Positions 54,688 to 63,651 are shown, counted from the first letter of the stretch. The stretch: DNA of 64,000 nt from Bacteroidota bacterium (GCA_030679145.1 JAUXTU010000023.1:19238-83237), one strand, 5' to 3'. Notes: generated by a model not told the origin, from the sequence alone. Numbers and translations: made by a program.

Positions 54688-56778
54688 ATGAAAAAATTAA
54701 TCGTATTAGCAGTGATCTTTTCACAACTCTTTGCTCAACACAAAGATAAACCAAAACATTCGAGTCTTATGGAACGAAAATACACAATTGAAAAATTACA
54801 GATGGGGGATGTCGGACCCGTGCGCATTGTGCAGCTCTATGCGGATGGATTTGAAAAACTTTCGCTGAAAGAAAAAGTATTCACCTATTATCTATATCAA
54901 TCCGCAATTGCAGCGCGCGACATTTCCATCGATCAGCGTCATCGCGATGCGCTGGAGATCCGCGAACTGATGGAAGCGCTCTATACGCATCCAAAGGGGA
55001 TCGATAAAAAGAGTTACGAGAATATTGTGCTGTACACAAAATTATTTTGGGTGAACAATTCACAGTATGACAATATCACTTCCCGAAAATTCGTGATGCA
55101 AGGTTCATTTGAAGAGTTTGTTGCGAATGTAAACACTGCCGTGAAGAATGGCGCAAAAATCTCTTTGAATAAAGGAGAAACACTGACACAAAAACTTGAA
55201 CGGCTTCAACGGGCAATCTTCGATAAAACATTTGAACCGGTGCATACGAATAAAACTCCCGGCGAAGATATGATCGCAGGAAGCGCGAACAATCTGTACG
55301 ATGGAACAACGTTCGCCGAAGTTGAAGCATGGGCAAAAGCAGGCAAAGAAAAGAATCCGCTCAATTCCAAAGTGGTGAAAGAAAACGGACAACTTGTTGA
55401 AAAGATATACCGTACAGGAAATAAACATCTTGGCGGAACGATTCCCGCAGGAATGTATGCCGAAGATCTTCAAGTAGCAATTTCCTATCTGGAAAAGGCG
55501 AAAGCATATGCAAGCACCCCATTACAAGCAGAGAATCTTGGCAAGCTTATTAAATTTTACCAGACCGGCGACCTGAATGACTGGCGCGATTACAATATCG
55601 GCTGGGTGAAAGAGACCGAATCACAGGTGGATATGATCCACGGATTTATTGAAGTGTATCTGGATGCGCGCGGGGCGAAAGGACAATTCGAATCGGTGGT
55701 AAATTTTGCGAATCCCGAACTGACGGAATTATTTCAGAAAGTTGGAACAAACGCACAATATTTTGAAGACCGCATGCCGTGGGATGCACAATATAAAAAA
55801 TCTGATGTGAAACCGTTAAAATATACCGTGATCAACGTTGTGGTTGAAACGGGCGATGCAGGACCGGTCAGTGCGATCGGGATCAATCTTCCGAACGAGC
55901 AGGATGTGCGGGAACAATACGGAAGCAAATCGGTAACGCTCTATAACATTGTGGATGCGTATGATAAAACAGGCGGAAAAGATATTCTGAAAGAATTTGC
56001 GTTCGATGCGCAGGAAGTTGAACGCGCTGACAAGTATGCAAGTCTTGCGGATAATATGCACACCGCATTGCACGAAGTGCTCGGTCACGCGTCGGGAAAA
56101 ATCTCGCCGAACCTGAAGGTCGATCCGCAGGCAGCGCTGCCGGGATATTATTCCACACTGGAGGAAGCGCGCGCAGATCTTGTTGCACTCTATCATATAT
56201 GGGATCCGAAATTAGTAGAGATCGGAATCATTTCCAACACTATGGAAACAATGAAAGCGATGTATGATAAAGAGGTGCGGAATGCAGGACTGGTGCAATT
56301 GCAGCGCGTTCCGAAAGGACACGACCAGTTGGAAGAAGATCACATGAAGAACCGTCAGATGAACGTTCATTGGCTCTGGAAGAATGCGGATTGTATTGAG
56401 CAGGTACAAAAAGATGGCAAAACATTTTTCCGCGTGACCGATTATGAAAAGATGCGGGTCGGTGTGGGAAAATTACTTGCTGAAATTCAACGGATAAAAT
56501 CCGAAGGAGACCTTGCGGCGGCAAAATTATTGATCGATACATACGGATTTAAGATCGATACAACATTGCGTGATGAAGTATTGCAACGGATGGAGAAACT
56601 TGACCGCGCAGTCTATACCGGATTTGTGATGCCGAAACTTGAACCGGTGAAAGATAAAAAAGGGAACATCACCGATGTAAAGACCGCATATCCGCTTGAT
56701 CTTGCAAAGCAGATGCTGGAATATTCTGCATTCACTAAGAGAGAAAAAGAAAAAGCGAAAGCGATCTTATCGAAATAG
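54688..56778 (+). CDS. Exported dipeptidyl peptidase III (M49)
   Basis: A 696-residue zinc peptidase that cuts dipeptides from oligopeptides. The unusual zinc motif HExxxH-type of DPP III reads HEVLGH (~460-465) and is followed by EEARAD (~493), carrying the third ligand glutamate. A signal peptide (~1-16, ending SQLFAQ) sends it out of the cytoplasm, unlike the eukaryotic enzyme. AGGAG precedes the ATG. It belongs with the S46, S9 and M28 peptidases in a peptide-utilisation set. Confidence 0.93.
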   Translation: MKKLIVLAVIFSQLFAQHKDKPKHSSLMERKYTIEKLQMGDVGPVRIVQLYADGFEKLSLKEKVFTYYLYQSAIAARDISIDQRHRDALEIRELMEALYTHPKGIDKKSYENIVLYTKLFWVNNSQYDNITSRKFVMQGSFEEFVANVNTAVKNGAKISLNKGETLTQKLERLQRAIFDKTFEPVHTNKTPGEDMIAGSANNLYDGTTFAEVEAWAKAGKEKNPLNSKVVKENGQLVEKIYRTGNKHLGGTIPAGMYAEDLQVAISYLEKAKAYASTPLQAENLGKLIKFYQTGDLNDWRDYNIGWVKETESQVDMIHGFIEVYLDARGAKGQFESVVNFANPELTELFQKVGTNAQYFEDRMPWDAQYKKSDVKPLKYTVINVVVETGDAGPVSAIGINLPNEQDVREQYGSKSVTLYNIVDAYDKTGGKDILKEFAFDAQEVERADKYASLADNMHTALHEVLGHASGKISPNLKVDPQAALPGYYSTLEEARADLVALYHIWDPKLVEIGIISNTMETMKAMYDKEVRNAGLVQLQRVPKGHDQLEEDHMKNRQMNVHWLWKNADCIEQVQKDGKTFFRVTDYEKMRVGVGKLLAEIQRIKSEGDLAAAKLLIDTYGFKIDTTLRDEVLQRMEKLDRAVYTGFVMPKLEPVKDKKGNITDVKTAYPLDLAKQMLEYSAFTKREKEKAKAILSK

Positions 56779-56786
56779 TAGAATCA

Positions 56787-56841
56787 GTTGACCGTCACCT
56801 TCCGCCATAAAACTGGCGGACAAGTAAAGGTGATGGTCAAC
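56787..56841. repeat. Nested inverted repeat after the DPP III gene
   Basis: GTTGACCGTCACCTT pairs with AAGGTGATGGTCAAC at 14 of 15 positions, enclosing CCGCC/GGCGG. This 55-bp palindrome 8 nt after the stop may be a terminator or a small mobile repeat. No T-run follows. Confidence 0.55.
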
Positions 56842-56997
56842 CATGATTAAAGAATCCGCAAAACAACACAAAACTTCAATGTTTACTGGTATTTTTTTAA
56901 TTAAAATAATTCAACGTACAAATTGCATTTTTTTGGTATATTTTATATAATAAAACCCATTAACAACAGTTGAATAATTAAATTTAAGGTTAAATCT

Positions 56998-57525
56998 ATG
57001 GAAGACTACATCGGCTATATTAAAAATTTAGCAGAAAATAAACTTCCAACTATATTTTATAATTCAGGACCAGAGCATGCTTCTATAGTGATGTCGAATA
57101 TTTTCCAAAATTCAAAGGATATGATTCGAATATTTGCAGGAAATTTCAGTGGTGAAGTGTCACAAAATGAGCGTTATATTGAAAGCTTAAAATCCTACTT
57201 AAACCGAAAAGGTAAAGTGCATATTTTGTTAGATGAATATACGGAAGACAAAAAACCACATTTGTTTGATCTACTTTCTACATATTCATTTTTTAATCCC
57301 GAAAACATAGAAATAAAAAAAACAAACACACATGTTGTTGAGGAAAAAACGAAGAAAAAAATACATTTTACCACAGGTGATAATTGTATGTTTAGATTGG
57401 AAGAAGACACTGATAAATTTTTAGCGAAAGGAAGTTTTAATAATCTCGAATTAACAGATAAATTAATTAAATATTTTGATCAAATATTTAATTCTCGTGA
57501 TTCAAAAAGTATAAAATTAAACTAG
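56998..57525 (+). CDS. PLD-like protein with degenerate active site, island gene
   Basis: A 175-residue cytoplasmic protein. The strand-helix order (MIRIFAGNFSG, NERYIESLKSYLN, KVHILLDEYTE, then KIHFTTGDNCMFRLEEDT and AKGSFNNLELTDKLIKYFDQ) resembles one half of a phospholipase-D-like fold. The HxK and D residues of the active site are not clearly present (IHFTTGD stands in their place), so binding or sensing is likelier than cleavage. The gene is AT-rich and lies 1 nt before the next gene, so the two form a unit. Confidence 0.55.
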   Translation: MEDYIGYIKNLAENKLPTIFYNSGPEHASIVMSNIFQNSKDMIRIFAGNFSGEVSQNERYIESLKSYLNRKGKVHILLDEYTEDKKPHLFDLLSTYSFFNPENIEIKKTNTHVVEEKTKKKIHFTTGDNCMFRLEEDTDKFLAKGSFNNLELTDKLIKYFDQIFNSRDSKSIKLN

Positions 57526-57526
57526 T

Positions 57527-58372
57527 ATGCCACTTGAAAATTTTAATTCTCTTTTTGAATTAACAGCTGTTTTTAATTTTGCATATGTATTGTCGAATGA
57601 TTTTGTGCAAATGTTAAACCTCAAAATAATTCGTCATTTTCAAGTCTTGTTGGGTAAACACGAGATGATTTCTAGTCTAACCGCGGGGGCAAAAGAAAGC
57701 TTACTTTCAGTTACAAAAAAAGTAACTGAGATTACAACTTCGGAAAATAATTTAGACAAGCAACTTCATCAGTTGAAAACAGAATTGGATAATTTTGAAA
57801 AACTCAACACGGATTTAAAAACAGATTGTGATAATCTGGCAAAGGATTCTAGCGTTGTTCAAGAGTTTCCGTTTTTATGTTTGTACGCAGGACTTTACAG
57901 TATATTTGTATTATTATTGAACGGGTTTAGTACAAATTCGGATAGGGCTTTTATTAATGAAAGCTATTTGATCCTCAATTTTCTTAGTATTGTATTCTTG
58001 ATGTATTGTTATTTGAGACCAAGAATTATTGTTTTTCAAAAAATATCACTAAACTATTCATTTGTAATAGCTACTTTTGTCATTATTGTAGTGATGAGTG
58101 TTTGTTTTTATTTTATAAATAAAAATATAATTATCACTCATTGTCCGATTGAATTTGACCTTAGCGTTCCGATTAGCTCTATTTTTATAATATCATCGCA
58201 TTTCATTTTCTATTATTTTAGAGCACATGTCACAGCAAAAGAAAACAGTATTAACATAGACAAAGATTTTGGTAAATTAGAAATAGATATTAAACACTGG
58301 AACACAAACTCTGTTGATGATTTTATTGGTTTTATTTCTGGTTATAATAAATATATTGTTAAAACTAAGTAA
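57527..58372 (+). CDS. Coiled-coil membrane protein, island gene
   Basis: A 281-residue protein. Residues ~60-110 form a coiled coil (DKQLHQLKTELDNFEKLNTD), and four hydrophobic helices follow (about 118-138, 147-165, 178-200, 217-235). The N-terminal part is helical and soluble; the C-terminal ~40 residues are soluble again. No family is recognised. It is joined to the PLD-like gene by a 1-nt gap and followed by a terminator, so the pair is transcribed alone. The layout (soluble partner plus membrane protein) is seen in effector pairs of defence systems, but that is inference. Confidence 0.55.
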   Translation: MPLENFNSLFELTAVFNFAYVLSNDFVQMLNLKIIRHFQVLLGKHEMISSLTAGAKESLLSVTKKVTEITTSENNLDKQLHQLKTELDNFEKLNTDLKTDCDNLAKDSSVVQEFPFLCLYAGLYSIFVLLLNGFSTNSDRAFINESYLILNFLSIVFLMYCYLRPRIIVFQKISLNYSFVIATFVIIVVMSVCFYFINKNIIITHCPIEFDLSVPISSIFIISSHFIFYYFRAHVTAKENSINIDKDFGKLEIDIKHWNTNSVDDFIGFISGYNKYIVKTK

Positions 58373-58396
58373 TTTATTATTTGTTACTAAATAAAT

Positions 58397-58426
58397 AAAA
58401 AGGCGAAACTCATGTTTCGCCTTTTT
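58397..58426 (+). terminator. Terminator after the PLD-like/membrane pair
   Basis: AAAAAGGCGAAAC and GTTTCGCCTTTTT are perfect 13-bp complements with a TCAT loop and a T-run. Confidence 0.85.
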
Positions 58427-58496
58427 ATTTTTAGGACTTTTATTAGTTCTTATATTGATTTGATATTAAGAAGTAAGTAGATTAAGAATACATTGT

Positions 58497-61400
58497 ATGA
58501 CAAAAAATACCACTTTGAATCATTTCGAAAAATACTTCAAATCTCTTCGTTCGTTCAAAATTTCGGAAATTACCGAACACTCACATCGCAAAGACTTACA
58601 AGAACTGTTAGAATTGTATGTTGGTCCGAAGATGAAAATTTTGCACGAACCGAAACGCGATGGTAAACTTGGTTCACCCGATTTTAAGATCATTCAAACG
58701 GAAAGCATTGTCGGCTATGTAGAAAATAAGAAGATCGAAGAAATTCTTGAAAAGGTTCTAAAATCCGATCAATTGAAAAAATATCAACAGCTTTCTGATA
58801 ATATTCTTCTCACTAATTACATTGATTGGATCTGGATACGTGAAGGGAAAGTAGTTCAGACCGTTGAATTTTGCTCTCTTGATGATATTAAGAATAAAAA
58901 AGCAACACTTGATCCCCAAAAAGCTAGAGCATTAGAAAAACTCCTTACATATTTCTTCTCGCAAGCACCAAAGAAAATTGGTGATGTTAAAAAACTTGCC
59001 AAAGCACTCGCAATCCGTGCAAAATACCTTAAAGATTTTCTACTTGTGGAATTACAACACCAAGAAAAAGAGCATACAGAAGGTCGATTGTATCAACTGT
59101 ATGAAACTTTTAAGACGCATGTTTTTCATGAATTGAGTGTTGCAGAATTTGCAGATGCGTTTGCTCAAAATCTTGTGTACGGTTTGTTTCTTGCAAAATT
59201 GAATGCTGATACCCAACTGGTAAATTTGTACAATGCAAAGAAATTCATTCCATCATCGTTCGAACTGATAAAAGAACTGGTGAATTTTCTTGATGAACTT
59301 GATAATGATGAATACCGTGAAACGCGATGGATCGTAGAAGAAGTGCTTACGATCATGAATAATCTCGATCTTCCAGCAATTCATGAATCTCTTTCCTTTA
59401 CAAAGAAACGAAAAGATAAAAACGATCTATTGGTAAAAGATCCTTATGTCTATTTCTACGAAGATTTTCTTGCTGAATACGATAAAAAATTACGCGAATC
59501 TAAAGGTGTGTATTACACGCCGCCACCAGTTGTTAATTTTATTGTTCGGGCAATTGATGATATTTTGGTGAATACCTTTAATATTAAAGAGGGGCTTGCT
59601 GACCGCAACAAAGTTACCGTTCTTGATTTTGCAACGGGTACAGGAACATTTCTTGTTGAAATGTTACAACAAATTTTTGATAAACTGCCAAAAGATTCGG
59701 GTAAGAAAGACATTCTCATAAAAGAACATATTTTAAAGAATTTTTACGGATTTGAATTTCTTATTGCTCCTTACACTATTGCGCATTTAAAACTGTCGCA
59801 ATTTCTAAAAGACAACGGGTATGAACTAAAGCCAAAAGAACGGTTGCAAATTTATCTTACTAACACACTTGAGCCAATTGGGGAACAAATAAAAATTCCA
59901 ATGTTGCCTGCTTTAACCGATGAAGCTAAACAAGCTCAGCATGTGAAAGAGAAACCAATACTTGTTATTACCGGCAATCCGCCGTATTCAGGACATTCAA
60001 AAAATCCAAGTGAAATTAAGGTAAAACTCCCAAAGGGCACAAAATACTTTAGCCATTTAAAATGGAATGAATCATTCAAACGATTCGACGAAGTTTTCAA
60101 GGTTACAAAAAAAGAAATGGTTGTTAAACAGAAAACGTTTATTGGTAAGAAAATCTTAGAATATTTTTTTGTTGATGGCAAACCACTTAAGGAAAAAAAT
60201 CCAAAATGGCTTCAGGATGATTATGTAAAATTTATACGTTTTGCTCAAGACAAGATGGATAGTGTTGAAGAGGGTGTTGTCGGAATTATTACTAATCATT
60301 CTTTTCTTGACAACCCTACTTTTCGAGGGATGCGTAAAAGTTTAATCGATTCTTTTGATCAATTATATTTTATTAATTTAAGGGGTAATACGAATAAAAA
60401 AGAAAAAAATCCTTCTGGTGGAAAAGATGAAAATGTCTTCGATATAGTACAAGGGGTTTCAATTTCTCTTTTTATAAAAAAGAAAGGTTTAAAGAAAAAA
60501 ATATCGTATACAGATTTTTGGGGAACACGAAAAGAAAAATATCAAACTTGCTTAAGAGAAAATGTTCATGGTATAGAATGGAAAGATATTACTCCTTCAA
60601 AGCCATATTATTTTTTTTGGAATTATAACCCAGATTTAAGTGCTCAATACAATGCTTACCAATCTTTAACTCAAATATTTCAGAAATATTCTGTCGGACC
60701 AAATTCTCATAGAGATTCTTTTGCAATCGCCTTTTCGCATGAAGAAGCCCTTTCAAGAATTAAAGATTTATTAAATAAACAGCTGAGCGATAAAGAAATT
60801 GCATCAAAATATAATATTCCAGATACAAGAGACTGGAAACTACCCACTGCCAGAAAAGAAAAATTTGATAAACAAAATATACTAAAGTGTCTTTATAGGC
60901 CGTTTGATTTTCGATACATGCTTTACGGGAAGTTTGCTTTTGATTATCATAGACCAGAAATTAATGAGAATCTTAAAAAAGGTGTTCGAGCAATTATTAC
61001 TACTAGGCAAACAAAAGAACCCTTTGGTGCACTTATTTGTAACATACCTGTAGGACAGCACAAACTATCGACAGCTTATGATGGCAGTTATATATTTCCC
61101 TTAACAATTTCTGATGAGAATATTACAAATTATTCTCAGAACTATATTGATTACTTCAAAAATATATATGGGATTGTTTTGTCAATAGATAAGACTATGA
61201 ATTATATATATTCTATACTTTATAGTCCCACATACCGTAAAAAGTATGCAGAGTTTTTAAAGGTAGATTATCCACGCATTCCATTCACCGAAGATATAAA
61301 ATTGTTTAAACAAATTGCCAAATTAGGGAGTGAATTGATTGATGTCCATTTGTTAGAGAAACATCCACGATACCCAAACGGTCATTTTATAGGCAAGGGA

Positions 61401-61670
61401 AACAATGTTGTAGAAAAACCACATTTCGTTCTGGACAAGAAGAAGGGAAAACTTTACATTAACAGCACACAATACTTTGATAATGTTCCGCAAGAAGTGT
61501 ACGAGTTTTGCATCGGAGGTTATCAGGTATTGGATAAATACTTGAAAGACCGCAAAGGGCGCGAACTTGGCAGCGATGAAATTGATAATGTTGAAAGTAT
61601 TGTTAAATCTCTTATCTTTACTATCAATCAGATGGAAAAGATAGACGCATTAACAAAAAATTGGATTTAA
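58497..61670 (+). CDS. Type ISP-like single-chain restriction-modification enzyme
   Basis: A 1057-residue fused nuclease-methyltransferase. An N-terminal PD-(D/E)xK nuclease is visible (GSPDFKII with Asp62; YVENKKI with Glu76 and Lys78). After a helical connector comes YYTPPPVVNFIV, the SAM motif I VLDFATGTGTFLVEML (~378-393) and the catalytic motif IV ITGNPPYSG (~491). The C-terminal part carries the target-recognition region, ending INSTQYFDNVPQEVYEFCIG as in Type_ISP_C. Unlike LlaBIII or LlaGI it has no helicase domain, so it is closer to the short type ISP or type IIG form. It probably cuts unmodified DNA and methylates the same site on adenine. Confidence 0.88.
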   Translation: MTKNTTLNHFEKYFKSLRSFKISEITEHSHRKDLQELLELYVGPKMKILHEPKRDGKLGSPDFKIIQTESIVGYVENKKIEEILEKVLKSDQLKKYQQLSDNILLTNYIDWIWIREGKVVQTVEFCSLDDIKNKKATLDPQKARALEKLLTYFFSQAPKKIGDVKKLAKALAIRAKYLKDFLLVELQHQEKEHTEGRLYQLYETFKTHVFHELSVAEFADAFAQNLVYGLFLAKLNADTQLVNLYNAKKFIPSSFELIKELVNFLDELDNDEYRETRWIVEEVLTIMNNLDLPAIHESLSFTKKRKDKNDLLVKDPYVYFYEDFLAEYDKKLRESKGVYYTPPPVVNFIVRAIDDILVNTFNIKEGLADRNKVTVLDFATGTGTFLVEMLQQIFDKLPKDSGKKDILIKEHILKNFYGFEFLIAPYTIAHLKLSQFLKDNGYELKPKERLQIYLTNTLEPIGEQIKIPMLPALTDEAKQAQHVKEKPILVITGNPPYSGHSKNPSEIKVKLPKGTKYFSHLKWNESFKRFDEVFKVTKKEMVVKQKTFIGKKILEYFFVDGKPLKEKNPKWLQDDYVKFIRFAQDKMDSVEEGVVGIITNHSFLDNPTFRGMRKSLIDSFDQLYFINLRGNTNKKEKNPSGGKDENVFDIVQGVSISLFIKKKGLKKKISYTDFWGTRKEKYQTCLRENVHGIEWKDITPSKPYYFFWNYNPDLSAQYNAYQSLTQIFQKYSVGPNSHRDSFAIAFSHEEALSRIKDLLNKQLSDKEIASKYNIPDTRDWKLPTARKEKFDKQNILKCLYRPFDFRYMLYGKFAFDYHRPEINENLKKGVRAIITTRQTKEPFGALICNIPVGQHKLSTAYDGSYIFPLTISDENITNYSQNYIDYFKNIYGIVLSIDKTMNYIYSILYSPTYRKKYAEFLKVDYPRIPFTEDIKLFKQIAKLGSELIDVHLLEKHPRYPNGHFIGKGNNVVEKPHFVLDKKKGKLYINSTQYFDNVPQEVYEFCIGGYQVLDKYLKDRKGRELGSDEIDNVESIVKSLIFTINQMEKIDALTKNWI

Positions 61671-61672
61671 AT

Positions 61673-62086
61673 ATGGAACCAGGCGAGATAGATCGTGCGG
61701 TTGTTACATTAATACGAAACAAGAAAAGCCCGAATGACTATAACATTCGTTTCGATCTTGACGTAGATCGGGCATTGTTTTGGGTTAAACGTCTTGGCGA
61801 TCAATTTGATTATGAAGTAGAACTTGGATGTCAATTTCTTTTTGAAGAAGAAGTGCAGGAGGATGGCTTTTGGCATCCGGCTCAAAATGAAGGGAAACAA
61901 TTTGTTGAATACCTTAAAGAAGTAGTTGCAAAAGAACGGATTGACGAAAAATTCCTTAATGGTTGGTATCGTATTGAAGATATTTCAAATTCTGAAAGAA
62001 TAAAGCAAAGTTTTAAATCCTACCTTCAAGAGAAAAAAACCGAAGAAGAAAAACCAAAAACTGGAATGCAAACGAGTTTGTTCTAA
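61673..62086 (+). CDS. Hypothetical acidic protein beside the R-M enzyme
   Basis: A 137-residue cytoplasmic protein that begins 2 nt after the R-M stop codon and is probably co-transcribed. It is acidic, with a strand-rich N-terminal part (DYNIRFDLDVDRALFWVKRL, then GDQFDYEVELGCQFLFEEEV) and a charged tail ending TGMQTSLF. No family is recognised. It could be a small partner of the R-M enzyme. An in-frame TTG upstream overlaps the R-M gene and was not used. Confidence 0.55.
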   Translation: MEPGEIDRAVVTLIRNKKSPNDYNIRFDLDVDRALFWVKRLGDQFDYEVELGCQFLFEEEVQEDGFWHPAQNEGKQFVEYLKEVVAKERIDEKFLNGWYRIEDISNSERIKQSFKSYLQEKKTEEEKPKTGMQTSLF

Positions 62087-62138
62087 AGAAGCTCCGTTTT
62101 ACATTATAAAACACAGTTGCATAAAAGAATCAAATTCG

Positions 62139-62285
62139 TATATTATAAGTAATGAAAATGAGACAATTTAATATCACGCTATCATACATACAATGTTGTC
62201 TACCGGTACTGCTATCGAGCTGAGAGACCAATCATTGTGTATTGTAATTTTTGAGAAGTCTTTCGTTCGCGAAGGACTTTTTTGT
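62139..62285 (+). ncRNA. Candidate small RNA or leader ending in a terminator
   Basis: TTG at 62117 and TATATTAT at 62139 make a promoter-like pair (19 nt apart). A ~135-nt transcript would contain paired arms ACAATG/CATTGT and GTCT/AGAC around a bulged centre, and end at a perfect terminator (AAGTCTTTCG, TTCG loop, CGAAGGACTT, T-run). No conserved riboswitch motif was recognised. The rest of the ~390-nt gap holds the type 2 repeat. Confidence 0.35.
62256..62285 (+). terminator. Intrinsic terminator upstream of the YeeE genes
   Basis: AAGTCTTTCG pairs with CGAAGGACTT (one G-U) across a TTCG tetraloop, followed by TTTTTTG. Confidence 0.8.
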
Positions 62286-62311
62286 TTTAAGCGATTATCT
62301 CTAACAACTGC

Positions 62312-62443
62312 GTCATTCTGAGTCCCGATGGTATTTATCGGGACGAAGAATCTGGTTTGCGCAATTGGTTGAATCTTTCTTTCTCCAGCGCCACTAGCAG
62401 ATTCTTCCGCTACGCCCCTTCAGGGGCTTCGCGTCAGAATGAC
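62312..62443. repeat. Palindromic repeat element, type 2, copy A
   Basis: A 132-bp element with perfect 10-bp terminal inverted repeats GTCATTCTGA/TCAGAATGAC, an inner AAGAATCTG/CAGATTCTT pair and two short side hairpins (TCCCGAT/ATCGGGA and GCCCCT/AGGGGC). It shares its plan and the ends with the copy at 63446-63548. Confidence 0.75.
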
Positions 62444-62476
62444 GATGCAATTTTTTACATAAAAAAAGGAAAACAT

Positions 62477-62947
62477 ATGAACGCTTTTTTTGAACCGTGG
62501 AACTGGTACGTCGCCGGACCGATCATCGGTCTGTTTGTGCCGGCATTGCTTATCATCTCGAATAAAATGCTCGGCATCTCCTCAGCATTTGAAAATATTT
62601 GTATGATGGTATTTCCGAAAGAGAAACAATCCATTTTTAAATTCAATGTTGAAGAGAACGGATGGAAGCTTTATTTCTCCATCGGAATTGCTATCGGAGG
62701 ATTCGTTGCGGCGAATTATCTATCATCATTGCCGATACATTTTCTGCCGGAAGAATATCATTATTATCCCGGTTATATCAAGCTATTTATCGGCGGTATC
62801 CTTGTCGGATTCGGTACTCGTTACGCTAACGGCTGCACGTCGGGACATTCGATCTTTGGGCTTTCAATTTTGCAGTCATCGAGTTTAAAAGCAACGCTAT
62901 CGTTCTTTGTCGGAGGTTTGTTGTATACATTTTTTGCTTCACTGTAA
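62477..62947 (+). CDS. YeeE/YedE family transporter subunit (first half)
   Basis: A 156-residue inner-membrane protein with about four hydrophobic helices and the family signature GTRYANGCTSGHSIFGLS (~113-130), whose cysteine is the substrate-relay residue. Proteins of this family import thiosulfate or related sulfur compounds. Many Bacteroidota carry it as two short genes, as here. AAAAGGA precedes the ATG. An upstream in-frame extension runs through the repeat and is not coding. Confidence 0.88.
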   Translation: MNAFFEPWNWYVAGPIIGLFVPALLIISNKMLGISSAFENICMMVFPKEKQSIFKFNVEENGWKLYFSIGIAIGGFVAANYLSSLPIHFLPEEYHYYPGYIKLFIGGILVGFGTRYANGCTSGHSIFGLSILQSSSLKATLSFFVGGLLYTFFASL

Positions 62948-62962
62948 AATAAAAACCTTTAC

Positions 62963-62994
62963 CACAGAGACACAGAGACACAAAGACACAGAGA
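62963..62994. repeat. Tandem CACAGAGA repeat
   Basis: Four tandem 8-bp units (CACAGAGA twice, CACAAAGA, CACAGAGA), just before the ribosome-binding site of the second YeeE gene. Similar tracts are common in the genomes of this kind of bacterium. Confidence 0.7.
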
Positions 62995-63012
62995 AAACAA
63001 TAAGGAAAAAAA

Positions 63013-63423
63013 ATGAAGAATATAACATTTATTATTTTTGGAACACTCTTCGGAATTGTTCTTACAAAATCAGAAGTGGTTAGCTGGTTCAGAATTCAGA
63101 ATATGTTTCAGTTCAAAGAACCGCACATGTATCTCATTATCGGTTCTGCCGTCGTTGTCGGAATCATTGCGATGCGGATCGTTAAGCGGGCAAAACTAAA
63201 ATCTGTGGATGGCGAAGAGTTGAAGTATGGAGGAAAAACATTCCATAAGGGATTCATCATTGGCGGAATAATTTTCGGGATCGGCTGGGCAATCACAGGT
63301 GCCTGCCCCGGACCAATTTTTGCGCAGATCGGTGCAGGAGAATTACCTGCAATCATCACATTGTTTGGTGCATTGATCGGTGCATATTTACACAGCGCGT
63401 TCAGAGAAAAATTGCCGCATTAA
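63013..63423 (+). CDS. YeeE/YedE family transporter subunit (second half, DUF6691-like)
   Basis: A 136-residue inner-membrane protein with about four hydrophobic helices and the second family signature GWAITGACPGPIFAQIGAGE (~94-113). It is the partner of the upstream half-transporter, 65 nt away. Together they would form the YeeE/YedE-type pore for a sulfur compound. Confidence 0.87.
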   Translation: MKNITFIIFGTLFGIVLTKSEVVSWFRIQNMFQFKEPHMYLIIGSAVVVGIIAMRIVKRAKLKSVDGEELKYGGKTFHKGFIIGGIIFGIGWAITGACPGPIFAQIGAGELPAIITLFGALIGAYLHSAFREKLPH

Positions 63424-63445
63424 AATTTGAGAATATTCAATCAAT

Positions 63446-63548
63446 GTCATTCCGAGTCCCGCTTTTCTTTGGCGGGGCGAGGAATCTTGCCTTTCTTCTT
63501 AAATTATAAAATAAGATTTCTCTCCCGCCAAGGCGGGATCGAAATGAC
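63446..63548. repeat. Palindromic repeat element, type 2, copy B
   Basis: A 103-bp element starting GTCATTCCGAGTCCCGC and ending CGAAATGAC, with side hairpins CCCGC/GCGGG and TCCCGCC/GGCGGGA and an inner GAATCTT/AAGATTTC pair. Related to the copy at 62312-62443. Confidence 0.7.
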
Positions 63549-63626
63549 AAATCAACCATAATTTGTTCAATTAACTACGTTTGCTTCCCCCAAAAAATCT
63601 GATTATCTTGGTTCAACAATCAACAT

Positions 63627-63651
63627 AAAAGCGGCATTGCCCGCTTTTTTT
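63627..63651 (+). terminator. Hairpin terminator just before lon
   Basis: AAAAGCGG/CCGCTTTT pair around 6 nt and run into seven Ts. It ends 26 nt before the lon start, which leaves no room for a full promoter after it. Confidence 0.7.

Noticed and set aside
58497..61670. A classical type I restriction system
   Set aside because: No separate HsdS or HsdR gene is present and the nuclease and methyltransferase are in one chain.
62457..62476. Reading YeeE from an in-frame start about 120 nt upstream
   Set aside because: The upstream frame is the translation of the palindromic repeat and has no family similarity; AAAAGGA and the conserved N-terminus point to the later ATG.
62963..62994. The CACAGAGA tract as a CRISPR-like array
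   Set aside because: The units are 8 bp and directly joined, with no spacers; it is a simple tandem repeat.
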